Source: Stictocephala bisonia
Taxonomy: Eukaryota; Arthropoda; Insecta; Hemiptera; Membracidae
Length of the DNA: 64,000 nucleotides
Reading direction: 5' to 3'
NCBI GenBank assembly: GCA_035578905.1
Contig: JAQJVL010000001.1
Coordinates: 4,704,001 to 4,768,000, forward strand
Each line of letters opens with the position of its first letter. Position 1 is the first letter of the stretch. The notes below the pieces were generated by a model. It saw only the letters and a program-made list of their open reading frames with translations, did no database searches and was not told where the DNA came from. The position numbers were made by a program, and so were the translations under genes. This document shows, one piece after another, positions 1 through 11,255 of this stretch.

Positions 1-1381
1 GATCTTCCGCTACATTAACTGCGTTGTACGCCCCCACCCAACCCCACCCAGTGCTCCGGATCCAACCACCCCACCCCATCCGAACCAGGGGTGCCGCAGC
101 AGCCGCAACAATTAAAATGTACACCCCACAAGAAATATTTATTTTTTCATAAATGAATCCAAACGGCCTCCGAATATGAAATTCCAATGAAATGTCTTAA
201 GCCATATTTAATTATTTTTCAGATTTGAATTCCCAGGACTTACCTACTCCAACCATTAGTAAGCTTCTCTGTTAAACACTATCCATGCCAAATGTCATCC
301 ACATCACATTTCCGGAGTAAGTAGCCTATGTTACTTAAAGGGGAAATTCACCCTGCATAATACGGGAATAAACAGCCTCTAACATTTATTAAAATTACAT
401 CTAACAATTTCATGGAGAATATTTAACTTAATTATTATTTTTGTTGCTAAATAAATGGTTTAGTTAATTAAATAAATGGTAACTGACAACAAACAATGTG
501 ATCTATACATAACTTACCTAAATAGTATTAAATTTTTAAATATATATATATTTAACTAATTAAAATATTTATATTCTACTTTTTTTTCTTTTAACGGTTG
601 TTATAATGGTATATATAAACCTTATACAAGTTATAATTAATAAACATATAATAACACCTTACACCACAATATACGAGTAATATAAAATGGTTACTGTTTT
701 AATTTTCAGCTATTTCAATTAATTTGGGTCAGTGATGTTTTCATGTTTGTTATCGTATTGAGTAAATTGCAATGATATTATATTAATGTAAATGATATTA
801 TGTACATGCCAACGAATACACTATTATGTGATATTCCGAGAAAAAAATTAACTCTTCTTAAGGACAATTGGTCACCAGCTGGTTCCACGGACAAAAAGGA
901 ACCAAAAATTTATACAAACCATGGTTCTATTCTCAACCATTTATCTATAATGTCGCATTTTGCTATTTTTAAAAATTACATGACTTGTTACTGTTAGTTG
1001 GACGGTAAAACCAAACCAATTTTATTTATGACATGTAAATTAATACCATTTGAAAGAGTATTAAATTCCCTATCAATTAAACATACTACTCAAATAACAA
1101 CTCCTTATACAACGTTTTGGAATAACTGTAAAGTTGAACATTTTTGTTGCATACAATCTCCTTTAAACTTTAAGGCTCAGTTAAAGCAATTAAATGGTTT
1201 GTATTCTTACGTTCCATTACTGAAAAAACTTTCTTATTTATTTATCTTTACAATTATGTATATTTATTTATCTATACAATCTGTTAAGGGGCCATACATG
1301 TAAAAAAATTGAAATTTCATAAAAATATTGATAAGGATACAGCATTAGATTTCATCATATTGACTATAAACACCAAACTAA
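1..1381. other. AT-rich intergenic stretch, no gene recognised
   Basis: The sequence is very AT-rich with many homopolymer and TA runs. Two adjoining short open frames at 800-1303 (+) have no recognisable domain, show composition typical of random AT-rich translation, and were not called genes. The first 110 bases are richer in C and may be the edge of another feature outside the window. Confidence 0.6.
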
Positions 1382-1461
1382 TGACTGTGTGTCTGTAATT
1401 TCTGTACCAGCTGAATCTGTTGACTAAATCAGCTGATTGGGGATTAAATAGTTCTAATTAG
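1382..1461 (+). repeat. Left terminal inverted repeat of mariner-like element
   Basis: Pairs with 2724-2804. The outermost 34 bases differ at only a few positions; the inner part keeps ATCAGCTGATT and TAATTAG in the same order in both arms. Confidence 0.8.
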
Positions 1462-1631
1462 CTGATTTTTTATTGTTGTGTTATAAAACTGATTTTATAT
1501 CCTTTTTAATTATGATGCACAAAAAGTAACACATAACTAATGCCGTTAATTGTAGATAATTGTTTTTTGAATGGTCATGGCGTTTACCAATGAATAACAT
1601 GTTGACATTTTTGTGATTTACAGGTTCTGTG

Positions 1632-2570
1632 ACTATAATTCATCGGAAAGCCATCGTGAATACCGTCGCCGTTATCCAAATAGAAGGCTTCCGAATTTGT
1701 TTGTCAACGTTCATCGCTGTTTGCGTAAAAGTGTAGTTTTTTACCAATGATCGTTTGGTTGGAAATTTATTCAAGATGTAGGAGTTGGATAAGCTCTTCT
1801 TAAAATCACTTTGAAAGAAACCCATGAACAAGTACAAGAGCAGTTTCTCGTGAGTTTGGGGTTTCCCCATGATAAGGTTCTTTACGTAAGTAGAATTGTA
1901 CGTAAAGAACCTTATCATTTTATTAGAGTGCAAGCCCTAGAACCAAGAGATCATCCCCTAAGAGTTCAGTTCTGCCACTTGATTCGTCAGTTTGATCGTC
2001 GCGATTGCCTCAAGACCATTCTTTTGACAGATGAATCAACATTTACTCGTGATGGTTTTCAACAAACACAACGAGCATTACTATGCTGCAGAAAATCCTC
2101 ACCTGATACACGAGTCTTCTAATAAAATAATTAAACGTCTGGGTTGGACTCATTGGAAGCCAGCTCATAGGACCATACCTCGGCCTACTAACAGCCTTAC
2201 ATTGCATTCAATACTTGAACTTCATAACTGAAAACTTGCCATTGCTCCTTCAAGACCTGCCGTTGGATTTGCGTCAGAGCGTCGTCTTCTAAGTGGGATG
2301 GAGCATCCCCAAACTTCAACGTTGAGATACGTCAGTACATCAATGATACTTTTAACAAGTGGATCGGAAGAAGAGAAACAATAGCTGACACCCATTGACT
2401 GCTATGTTTGGGGCACATCAAGCAAAATGGTTATCGCACACTAGTTTGAAATGTAGAAGAGTTAAGTAATAGGATTTTGACAGCTCCTCAATTCCTTCGT
2501 GATGAACTGAACTTGAAGGTGATTGTGAAGGAATTCAGAAAAAGTCTTCGCATGTGTTAGCAGAGTAAAC
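1632..2570 (+). pseudogene. Broken mariner-like transposase
   Basis: Family features appear in order but in different frames. About 1641-1740 encodes an N-terminal helix-turn-helix-like piece rich in R/Y/P (YRRRYPNRR, then VHRCLR). 1811-2060 encodes EPYHFIRVQAL, then RVQFCHL, then the first catalytic aspartate in LLTDESTFTRDG. From about 2065 the frame changes and reads ENPHLIHES. A third piece near 2245-2400 reads LPLDLRQ, then WDGASPNF (second catalytic aspartate region) and RQYINDTFNKWIGR, and is followed by a stop where the third acidic residue region is expected. Frameshifts, stops and an internal inverted duplication make it nonfunctional. Assignment to the Tc1/mariner superfamily rests on remembered family motifs, not a search. 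Confidence 0.75.
1869..1918. repeat. Perfect 20-bp inverted repeat with 10-bp spacer
   Basis: 1869-1888 and 1899-1918 are exact reverse complements, separated by 10 bases. The structure sits inside the transposase remnant just before the EPYHF motif, and looks like a local template-switch duplication rather than a regulatory hairpin. Confidence 0.9.
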
Positions 2571-2723
2571 GGAGGACATTTTGAAAATCCTCTAAAATTA
2601 TAAAAACTGAGAGCCGTGATAGCATGATATATTTTGTTTGAACTGTAACTAAAGATACAATAAAATACGTAATAAATAATCCTGTTAAAGAAGTTGTATT
2701 TTTTTTTCAATTAAAAAAATTTA

Positions 2724-2804
2724 CTAATTATGACTATTTCAATTGGGAATCAGCTGATCTAGCCAAAAGGTTCAGCTAGTACAGAAACTACAGAAATACA
2801 GTCA
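2724..2804 (-). repeat. Right terminal inverted repeat of mariner-like element
   Basis: Inverted partner of 1382-1461, reading TGACTGT inward from base 2804 on the minus strand. Confidence 0.8.
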
Positions 2805-3139
2805 CTCAACGGCTTTATAATTTAAATATAAAATGAATAGATTTAGTGATGGGTTTATAAAATACCAATATGTTCATTTCTCCATGGTTTACTACGCTCT
2901 TACATCCTCGGGCTACAATATTCGTGGAAGAAATTTTCTCATTTTCTAAATTGTTTGTTAACTCAGAAAAAAACGCTATTTGGCAAATTTGATCATAATA
3001 GTAAAATTCTTTTTCTTTATTTTGTATAGTACTTCCTATTACAATATGGCTCAGATTATTTGTGTTTCTGATGTAGTGTTGGAAATATATTAAGTTTCGT
3101 ACCATACACATTTAGTTAGAAAGAAAAGAAGTTTATTTT
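2805..3139. other. No feature recognised
   Basis: AT-rich sequence between the mariner relic and the 95-bp array. A 98-codon open frame on the minus strand (2815-3111) has no recognisable family features. Confidence 0.5.
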
Positions 3140-4015
3140 TCCTTTCACCTGGTACTACACTGTACCAGGCCTGTTGTTTAATATCCTCAAAGTGGTTTGG
3201 AGATTTAGTTTCAAACTATACATATATTCAGGCTACAATTTCTTTTCACCTGATTCTCCACTGTACCAGGACTGTTATTTAATATCAAGTGGATATATAC
3301 AGGTTATAATTTATTTTCACCTGATTCTCCACTGTACCAGGACTATTGTTTAAAATCAAGTAGTTTGGAGATTTAGTTCAAAATTGTTTGTATTCAGGTT
3401 AAAATCTATTTTCACCTAAAACTCCACTGCACCAGGACTGTTGTGTAATATCAAGTGGTTTGGAGATTTAGTTTCAAACCAAATATATTGAGGTTACAAT
3501 TTATTTTCACCTGATTCTCCACTGTACCAGGACTATTGTGTAATATTAAGTGGTTTGGAGATTTAGTTTCAAACTATATATATTGAGGTTACAATTTATT
3601 TTCACCTGATTCTCCACTGTACCAGGCCTGTTGTGTAATATCAAGTGGTTTGGAGATTTACTTTCAAACTATATATATTGAGGTTACAATTTATTTTCAC
3701 TTGATTCTCCACTGTACCAGGCCTATTGTGTAATATCAAGTGGTTTGGAGATTTAGTTTCAAACTATATATATTGAGGTTACAATTTCATTTCACCTGAT
3801 TCTCCACTGTACCAGGACTGTTGTGTAATATCAAGTGGTATGGGGGTTTGACCCCAGACTGTTTGTGTTCAGGGAACAATTTCATTTCACCTGATACTCC
3901 ACTGCACCAGGACTGTTGTGTAATATCCAGTGGTTTGGGGTTTTGACCCCAGACTGTTTGTGTTCAGGGAACAATTACTTTTCACCTGATACTTCCATCC
4001 TCAAGGCGTGTTGTG
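3140..4015. repeat. Tandem array, 95-bp unit, about nine copies
   Basis: The landmark CACTGTACCAGG recurs at 3162, 3263, 3334, 3429, 3524, 3619, 3714, 3809 and 3904. From 3334 onward the spacing is exactly 95 bases; the first units are irregular. Each unit also has TTTGGAGATTTAG and TTTTCACCTGATTCTCC. The last two units diverge (GGGGTTTTGACCCCAGACTG). It directly abuts a MITE copy at 4022. Confidence 0.9.
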
Positions 4016-4021
4016 TGATAT

Positions 4022-4243
4022 CACAGAGCAAAGAAGAAACTGAGGTCGCTTTCTTATAGTTGGAGCAAACGCCCCAGTGGTCGTTATAAAAATGGTACAA
4101 CTACTTCCATCTCACATATGTACTTATAAGTACTTCACTACCTATAGTACCTATAGTAGTAGGAGAAATAACTACTCAACACTGACACACTAACTTGATA
4201 CACATTTTTGGATGTGACCTCTTTGTATTTTTTCTCTATAGTA
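4022..4243 (+). mobile_element. MITE copy 1, family with CACAGAG ends
   Basis: Begins CACAGAG followed by AAGAAAC and GAGGTCGC, and ends with GATGTGACCTC then TTTTTTCTCTATAG, which is a decayed inverted copy of the start. Five other copies occur in the window (6254, 6572, 16920, 48750, 54476). No coding capacity; typical of a short nonautonomous DNA transposon. Confidence 0.7.
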
Positions 4244-5130
4244 ATATCAAGTTTCGTCTTCCTCCTAATCACTGCAATTTTTCGTTAAGGTCTCTCAGTA
4301 GTGCAAAGGCTGCCTTTGCTTTATTTCAGGCGGCTTGTGATTTTCAAATCGGTTTTTCCATCTTTAGCCACCATACTGCCAAAGTTGAAAAATATTTTGT
4401 AGATTCAATTTGTGCACTTTCGGTTCCAGAGATGTTGTTGTATCAATTGTTTCTAATATTGACACTGAATAGTAGAATATAAGTTCGCACTGTTTAGACT
4501 GTTTGTTTCTAGTATTGCAACATATGAGTCAAATACCTTTATGATTCGCAATACATATTTCTTCAAATATAGCTTTTCTGATGGGTATTATCGATCAAAC
4601 ACACAATCAAAAAGAAGTAAATTTTATTGCTACAAAACGTTCTATTGGAATTCAAAACCCCTACCTCTATTCAGAAGATGTTGTTATTGACTAAATTTAT
4701 TTGCATTTGATGTATATTTTGTGTTATTTGTTGGTTGGTCAACGTTGTATCATCGGATTTATCTTAAATAAAATATAAACTAACCGACCCACAATGGTCC
4801 TACACAATTATACGGTCTTGTGATGACAGCCAAACTGATTTACAATCTGCACAATACATAACAACAGTTACTGTAGCTGAAAAGAGGGAATCCATCTGCA
4901 CCATCATCCATCACAACATGTCTGAGATTACAAGAGTTTTTTACAAGTCCGATGGACATGACGAGAAGAGGGGAGCCCAGCAAACAGGAAGCAGGAATAG
5001 CAGACAACAGAACTAACCCTCGTCCTAGGCTTCATTTTAAATAGTAGAGAGCGCAAAGTCACTGACAGTTATCAAACTCACTTTTAGTCAAAAATTACAT
5101 GAAGCAAATGTTTAAAAAACAAACACTACT
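4244..5130. other. No gene recognised
   Basis: AT-rich. A 95-codon plus-strand frame (4195-4482) overlaps the end of MITE copy 1 and has no recognisable domain. 4870-5040 is less AT-rich but does not encode anything I recognise. Confidence 0.4.
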
Positions 5131-5870
5131 TCTCGACAGGTATAACAACCTTTGTTATCTACAAGTGTTGTTTACTATTTTATTCTGCATTTAAATCAAA
5201 ACTAGATTTTTTTTTATTGATTCAAACTTTATCAATATATGAAACACTTTAAACTACTGCATGCTTATTATGGACTATTTCAGAAAGTCAAGCCTTCTTA
5301 CATACTATTAATTGTTACAAAATATAGAATACAAAGAATAAAAAACAAAAACAATATCAATCAACAATTCACAGAAAAGAGTATTAATAGTTTGTAAGAC
5401 GACATGATTATCTGAATCGATAATAATTTATTAGCATACAGTTTTTAGTGCTTTTATTGTATTGATGTCGTTGATACACTAAAAAAAAGTGATATAAATT
5501 GAATTGTAGATGAATATAATTACATTATTTTTAATAGTATTTTAAGTCAAAAAACAACACCAAGAAAACAAAGGCCAGCTGATAACACCTCTACACCTGG
5601 AATAACTTAATTATTATGGCAAACACATCTTTCTATATTTTTTTAAATGTCAATTTACACTATTTTTTTTTTTTTCTAACCTTTATTTGTATCTGAAGAT
5701 GACATAATTATGTTGAAACGGTCTTCATACACATAACAACAAATTTGAATTGTTGACAATTGTAATTTTACATTGTACACAATTGTAATACATGTCAAGA
5801 AAATAAGTGTTATTATTATACCTGTCGAAGCGTTGTTGTTCATTTATTTATTTAATTTTTAATTTTTTTT
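5130..5870. repeat. Possible inverted-repeat element with CTCGACAGGT ends
   Basis: 5148-5165 reads CTCGACAGGTATAACAAC, and near 5820-5840 the inverse-type sequence ACCTGTCGAAGCGTTGTTG occurs. An internal TATCTGAAGATGAC with GTTGAAACGG lies at about 5690-5720. This vocabulary (CTGAAGAYGAC, CGAAACG) is shared with the elements at 11035-11255 and 13186-13275, so this may be a longer, decayed relative. Confidence 0.4.
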
Positions 5871-6253
5871 TTTTAGTGTTGAAGTGACGAAAATACCTAA
5901 CTAATAACTAATCATGAACAATCCAAAGCCAACAAACAACTTTCAAACATTTCTTTGAACTATCAGGTTTTTATCGGCATGGATTCAGTTGATGATAGTA
6001 AAAACTTTCTCTACACGAGTCCAAGTCTTGACTTCTCTCCAGTAACTCTCTCTCTCTCTGGCTTTGTTTCTTCATTCACCTAACAATATTAGTTAGCTGA
6101 CATAGACTACCAGCAAGTAACTTCCCTTTCCCTCGGGGGAAAAATTAGTGATTGAAAACAAAAAGTATTTTAATTTTAAAACAATACAACAATGTTACAT
6201 TATGTGAATAAAAATCAAATTTGTATATCTAAAGTAATCTTAATGAATAATGT

Positions 6254-6345
6254 CACAGAGAAAAAAGAAAAATAAGGAGCTTCCTTATGACTACAGCGAA
6301 CGCTTCAGTGGCCGTTATATTGAGATTACAAAGTAAATTTTTATA
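6254..6345 (+). mobile_element. MITE copy 2 (5' fragment), CACAGAG family
   Basis: Starts CACAGAGAAAAAAGAAA and continues with the family's CTTATG, CAGCGAACGCTTC, GTGGCCGTTATAT and GATTACAA blocks, then diverges. The right terminus is missing. Confidence 0.6.
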
Positions 6346-6571
6346 CATTTTTAGTAATAAGTTGGTCTACCACGTTCATCCACGTTCATCGGAGGGCAGA
6401 TACGGGATTTTAATTTCATTTAGTAAGTTTGTACGCTTAAAATAAGTGTCTGATTAGATTTTTGTGAAGAACTATGTTTTATATTTCTTAACCATATTTT
6501 TAAATTCTTAACTAATCCATACCTAATTAGTCAAAACATATACAATATGTTTCACGAAAGTTGTCTCAAAC

Positions 6572-6837
6572 CACAACGAAAAAATAAACAGAGGTCGCTT
6601 TCTTACGCCCTCAGCGAATGCCTCCGTGGTAGATTTATATCGATTACAACTAATGTGAAGCATACATCTGTAATAATAATTACTACGTTATTATTGAGGA
6701 TTAGGGGGTAGTAAGGGAGGGACTGACAAGGTGCTGGCCCTCACATTGTTTGGAGTTTAGAAAAAACTACTCCATACGCTAAATCGTCACACATTTAGCA
6801 CACTATTAGATGTGACATCTGTTACTGTTTGCTATGC
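6572..6837 (+). mobile_element. MITE copy 3, CACAGAG family
   Basis: Starts CACAACGAAAAAATAAACAG then GAGGTCGCTTTCTTA. Internal family blocks are TATCGATTACAACT, GAGGATTAGGGG, and GACTGACAAGGTGCTGGCCC. The right end reads CACATTTAGCACACTATTAG then GATGTGACATCTG. Confidence 0.7.
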
Positions 6838-7683
6838 TAAAACACAGAAGACCGGCTTAACTGAGAGTGAATAAATAAAACTATTACCCTCTAGATATAA
6901 CCAAAAACAACGTAGGCCTATAGCGTTAAAATATTTTTAGTATTTTTTTAATTCAGGGTGGTTCAGTAAGTGATAGAAACTAAATTGATCTCAAGTAACG
7001 CAATATAGAGAATGACATTTTTTTGTTTAAAAAAATGACGTGTGGTTAGTGTTAATTATAAATTTGTGAAGATTTGCAACATCTTTAATATTATGTGCTA
7101 CTTGACATACTGTAGTTTATTGTAGCAAATTGCATTAGAAATAAAAAAAGGGAAAAAAACACTTTTTATGACACATTGATTGTATTCCCATATGGAATAT
7201 TGTAGTAAAGCTAATTTCATTAAAAGTAAAACATTTAATTCGTAGACGAACTACGTGCAATATATACGAAATATAAATTAAACAAATGATTTTCTTCCCA
7301 AAAAAACGCCGCATTTTGAACGGCAAAAAGTAACTGACTCCCGTTTTTGCCAAAATATTTGAATATCATAGGCCAATACAATTGTGTAAATCATAACATT
7401 AGATTAGAACATTCTGAGATTAAAAATTCATGGACCCTCAGTCTGGCATACCCTGTATCCAGAGATGGCGTACAATATTTTAAAATTGTTACCTGTGGTA
7501 AATTTAGAATAATAAATATATTTACCCAGTACGTGTTAAACGTTCGTCCGTAATGTGTTTGAGGCAATTAAAAAGTGAAGCTGTGTATCTTCTGTGTATC
7601 TTTAAGAAGATTGACAGATTTGCGTTAAAACTGAATTGCATTTTGACCATTACTCCGACAAAAATAAACACAAATTTGTGTTT
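6838..7683. other. No gene recognised
   Basis: AT-rich, with a few short open frames on both strands (for example 7135-7353 minus, 7347-7553 plus) that lack any family features. Confidence 0.45.
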
Positions 7684-7699
7684 TGTAGTGAGTGGTTGA

Positions 7700-7775
7700 C
7701 CAGCCAGGTTGCCTAGTGGCCTACAATTGGATTGTATTCCAAGGTCCATTGTTCAAATCCTTAAGAGGCTGACGT
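7700..7775 (+). repeat. tRNA-like SINE fragment
   Basis: The stretch has an A-box-like TTGCCTAGTGGCC and, about 40 bases later, a B-box-like TGTTCAAATCC, the spacing of an internal RNA polymerase III promoter in a tRNA-derived SINE. No cloverleaf could be completed, so it is not called a tRNA gene. It ends directly beside the TTAA-flanked MITE at 7792. Confidence 0.45.
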
Positions 7776-7791
7776 TTGGCTCTTTAATCAT

Positions 7792-8221
7792 TTAAGCGTC
7801 TGCAGAGGCTGTCAGCCATGTTGGTTTTAATTCCATAAGAATGATTTTATTTTTTAACCGGACGTATGACCACGCGTATCCAAATCAAACAGTTATTTGT
7901 AAATGGATTTTTTTAGAACAAATTGCATTTTATCAAGGATGAAATTGTGCGTTGGGATTGCTTTGGGAATTTCTAATTAGTTCTATAGAAAAATATATAA
8001 CAATTATTTAGTTTTAAGTTTTTATTTTCAGATATTTTTTTAAACTAGGCGAATGTATTCAAACTATTAAAAGCAAACCCAGTGCGCAATACGATAAGGT
8101 TTAAAATGACACTTCATACATAAATGTTGGTCAATAAATAACGAAAAAATATGGATTCACAAATAACATTGTTCTTATGGGATTAAAACCAACTTTGTCG
8201 ACAGCATTTGCAGACCCTTAA
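7792..8221 (-). mobile_element. TTAA-flanked MITE, copy A
   Basis: TTAA at 7792-7795 and 8218-8221 flank an element whose ends are about 60-bp inverted repeats (GTCTGC, then GTTGGTTTTAATYCCATAAG, then inward to TTATT). The interior aligns in reverse orientation with copy B at 52975-53462, including GGATACGCGTG, TCAAACAGTTATT and TATTGCGCA blocks. TTAA duplication suggests mobilisation by a piggyBac-type transposase; that is inference. Copy A lacks the TTAGG tract found in copy B. Confidence 0.8.
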
Positions 8222-9180
8222 TTAATTACACTCACAAAAAGGTGGCCATTTATTATATATAATCAATTATGTGAACTCACAGTGACGTTTCTTTTCTGAA
8301 AAAAATTAATACAACATTTATAAAAACACCGATAAGAGTCTTAATTTTGGCTAAATTTATAAAACGAATTGGACTAATTCAACAACTATAAACGGAATTG
8401 ATTATTAGGCCTTTGGACCTACAAGTATGGCAGGGTAGTGCAATCAACAATGTTATAGGTACTGTAATAACATAGAAAACAGCTCCCCTAATCCAGCTTA
8501 TATTTAGGAAAATGTTTATTTAAACCTGTTGTCCTTTCAACCTAGACACATGCTTAAGGGCCACTATAAAAGTACCCTAACTGAATTGAAATGTTTTGTA
8601 ATAGATATATATTGATGTTTTTTTTTTATTGAAAGTAGCCTTTTAGTGAACGGCTCGCGTACTGCAACCCTCGTAGCACACCACACGCCAAGTGGCGTTA
8701 GGCAACATGAAGGCGCAGAATCGAAGAAAATAAGTCCATTTACACCAATTTTATTGTGATATGAAATGCTTAAATGCATACTTCCCAATTTTTTTTCTAT
8801 TACTTAATACATTTTTAGATAAAAAATAAGCTGTTTGTTGATAACATTTTACAGTTTTATTTTTATCAATCTTCTAGAGAATTGTAACAGAATTGGAACT
8901 AAGACGAATTTCATGTGTTACTTCAAATTATTTGTGTAATACAATTCATAATACAAGTTAATTATAATAAATCATTGTTGTAAATAACAAATGCTACATT
9001 ATAATTTGCCTCGATGCTTCCTGTATTCTAGCTTTAGAAAAACAAATGAATGTGTATTTTAATTTATGGTTTAAATAAAAACCCCCATAGTAATTTAACC
9101 CAATCTTTAATTTTTCAAACCCTCAAAATATATTACACTTGAAAACTGATAATACTTAATACTAGCCTCCTTAAATTCAT
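8222..9180. other. No gene recognised
   Basis: AT-rich sequence. A 74-codon minus-strand frame (8564-8788) has no recognisable domain. Confidence 0.45.
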
Positions 9181-10165
9181 GTCACGAGACACTTGCTTCA
9201 TTCTAACCACTTTACATGAATGAGACGTGGCATGTCAGTCAGTATAACCACTTTACATGCAATTGACATGAAACGTGGCACGATTTTCATTCCAACTTAC
9301 CATGCTTGTGATGTGAAAAGTTATTCTATCCACTTTACATCAAAGAGACATGAAAAGTCCTTCCTTTCAGCCATTTTACCTACATTTAAGGAAACACGTC
9401 CTTCATTCCAACCACTTTACACGCATGTGATGTGACAAGTCATTTAACTAGTTTACGTGAAATTTCCATGAGGTGTCCTTCCTTCCAATCACTACCTGTG
9501 TTGTTTGACATGATATGTCATTCTTCCAACTACAATACGTGCGTGTAACGTGACAACCATTTTACGTGCAGGCGTGACATCACAAGACCTTCCCTCCAAC
9601 CATTCTACCTTTGCTATTTAAAATATATCATTCTTCCAACCTCTTTACGTGCAAATGACGTGAAAGGTCCCTCCATTTATCTTACGTAAGCGTTACTTAG
9701 CACCCATATCGCCCACTTTACATACACGTTATGTCACGTGCGTGTAACGTGACAAGTTCTATTCATATCACGTAAATGCAACTAAGCAACCATATCACTC
9801 ACTACATTTACGTAATGTCACACGTCCTTCCAACCACTTTACGTGCGTGTAACGTGACAAGTTCTTCTATTCATCTCACGTAAACGTGACTTAGCAGCCA
9901 TATCGCCCATTTTAAATACACGTGATGTCACAAGTCCTTCCAACCACTTTAAGTGCTTGTAACGTGACAAGTTCTTTCCATTCATATCACGTAAATGTAA
10001 CTTAGCAGCCATATCACCCATTTTATACACGTGATGTCACAAGTCCTTCTAACCACTTTAAGTGCTTGTAACGTGATAAGTTCTTTCTATTCATCTCACG
10101 TAAACGTGACTAAGCAGCCATATCACACACCTTACATAGACGTGATTTTACAAGTCCTTATTTCC
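9180..10165. repeat. Degenerate tandem array, unit about 110 bp in its regular part
   Basis: Recurring phrases are CCTTCCAACCACTTTA, GTGCKTGTAACGTGACAAGT, TCACGTAAACGTGACT and AGCAGCCATATCGCCCA. In 9720-10160 units recur at about 110-base spacing (CCTTCC at 9826 and 9936, CCTTCT at 10045). Left of 9700 the copies are shorter and degenerate. Units carry many CACGTG/ACGTGA-like words. Confidence 0.85.
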
Positions 10166-11034
10166 TCGCCACAGACACGGGGCCTAGTAACCTTTGCTCC
10201 TATCAAAATTTAAGAACAACAAAAATCAATCGAAAACAACAAATGTATTTTGTTTTCATTTTTCATATGATGTGCTAAACCTGAACTAAACTTATCAAAA
10301 CCTATTACACCTAATTATTCAACAATGAATTAGATTTAAAATATATCAAACGTTGTGTATTATCATTCAAATGATCATGTTACTGATATTGAAAAATATG
10401 TATTTACCGTAGCCTATACCCAACTCCACGCGGGTCCTGGATGTCAGCCAAGTCATGTCAGATCCTGCCGTGTGGCTCCTGAGTTATCCTAGTATGCAAA
10501 GCAGCCTCCTCTCTTCTCCTTCCAACCCTAATCCTTTTTTTATCACCCACCATCTCCATCCATTCTCCTTTAATAAATGGACAAATATTGTTCGCATTGA
10601 AGCAACTCTGTTAAAGCACGCCTCACTGATTTTTGGCTGCTTTCCTTTTACAGTTATACCTTCCCTCGAGTAATCCTTTAGATCATAGTTTGGTGACAGA
10701 ATGGACCACCTGTCAGAGGGGAATCTGAATTATTTTACGATTGTTAGTTGAGGTAACATCGAATATTTTAAGTATTACACACCTGTAATAAAAATACAAA
10801 ATATATTGAATTTATTTTGGTTTTATTTAATGCAATAAAAGTGGATTCGTAATACTATATAAAATTTTAAGGCCAGAAAATTGTGTACTTCAAGATTTTA
10901 TTGTTTTATCTGAATTCAAAAGAAGATTTTTTTGCCAATACGAGGAAATTGAGCTATTTTCTATCTTATAAATTATAGGTTGTTCGACAGTTATTTGTTG
11001 GCTTTGCATCGTTCATATTGGTAAATTTGTTGGA
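10166..11034. other. No gene recognised
   Basis: AT-rich with a moderately GC-richer patch at 10425-10560. A 72-codon frame at 10455-10673 has no family features. Confidence 0.4.
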
Positions 11035-11255
11035 GATTTCCAATGTAATTGTTAAAAAAATACAAACACAACGTTTCGACAGGTTTAACACTTCTGTCGT
11101 CTTCAGGTTGCTACTTACTACTTATCCTTCCTGTCCTTATCCTATTATAAAAATAATTGTTTTATATTTAGCATATGGTAGTAAGTAGCACTTGAAGATA
11201 ACGGTACTGTTATACCAGTCGAAACGTCATGTTTGTTTTTCTAACACTTGAAGCG
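11035..11255. mobile_element. Short inverted-repeat element (CGAAACG family), copy 1
   Basis: The left arm (about 11042-11120) contains ACGTTTCGACAGGTTTAACA, then GTCGTCTTCAGGTTGCTACT. The right arm (about 11180-11240) is its reverse complement: GTAGTAAGTAGCACTTGAAG, then GTTATACCAGTCGAAACGTC. Arms are about 60-75 bp around a central AT-rich spacer. The right arm recurs at 13186-13275. Confidence 0.65.

Larger units (their letters stand above)
1382..2804 (+). mobile_element. Decayed mariner-like DNA transposon with about 80-bp terminal inverted repeats
   Basis: The two ends are inverted copies: 1382-1461 matches the reverse complement of 2724-2804 over about 80 bases with scattered mismatches. 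Shared blocks include TGACTGT at the tips, TTTCTGTA, and ATCAGCTGATT further in. Between the ends lies a broken transposase on the plus strand whose remains resemble insect Tc1/mariner-superfamily proteins. The whole element is about 1.42 kb, which is a normal size for mariner-like elements. A clear TA target duplication is not visible at the ends, so the exact boundary may be off by a few bases. It is inactive because the transposase carries several frameshifts and stops. Confidence 0.8.

Noticed and set aside
800..1303. Two adjoining plus-strand open frames of 65 and 101 codons
   Set aside because: No recognisable domain, AT-driven residue composition, no splice or transposon context; consistent with chance.
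3140..4015. CRISPR-like array (regular repeats)
   Set aside because: Whole units repeat with no distinct spacers; it is a eukaryotic satellite.
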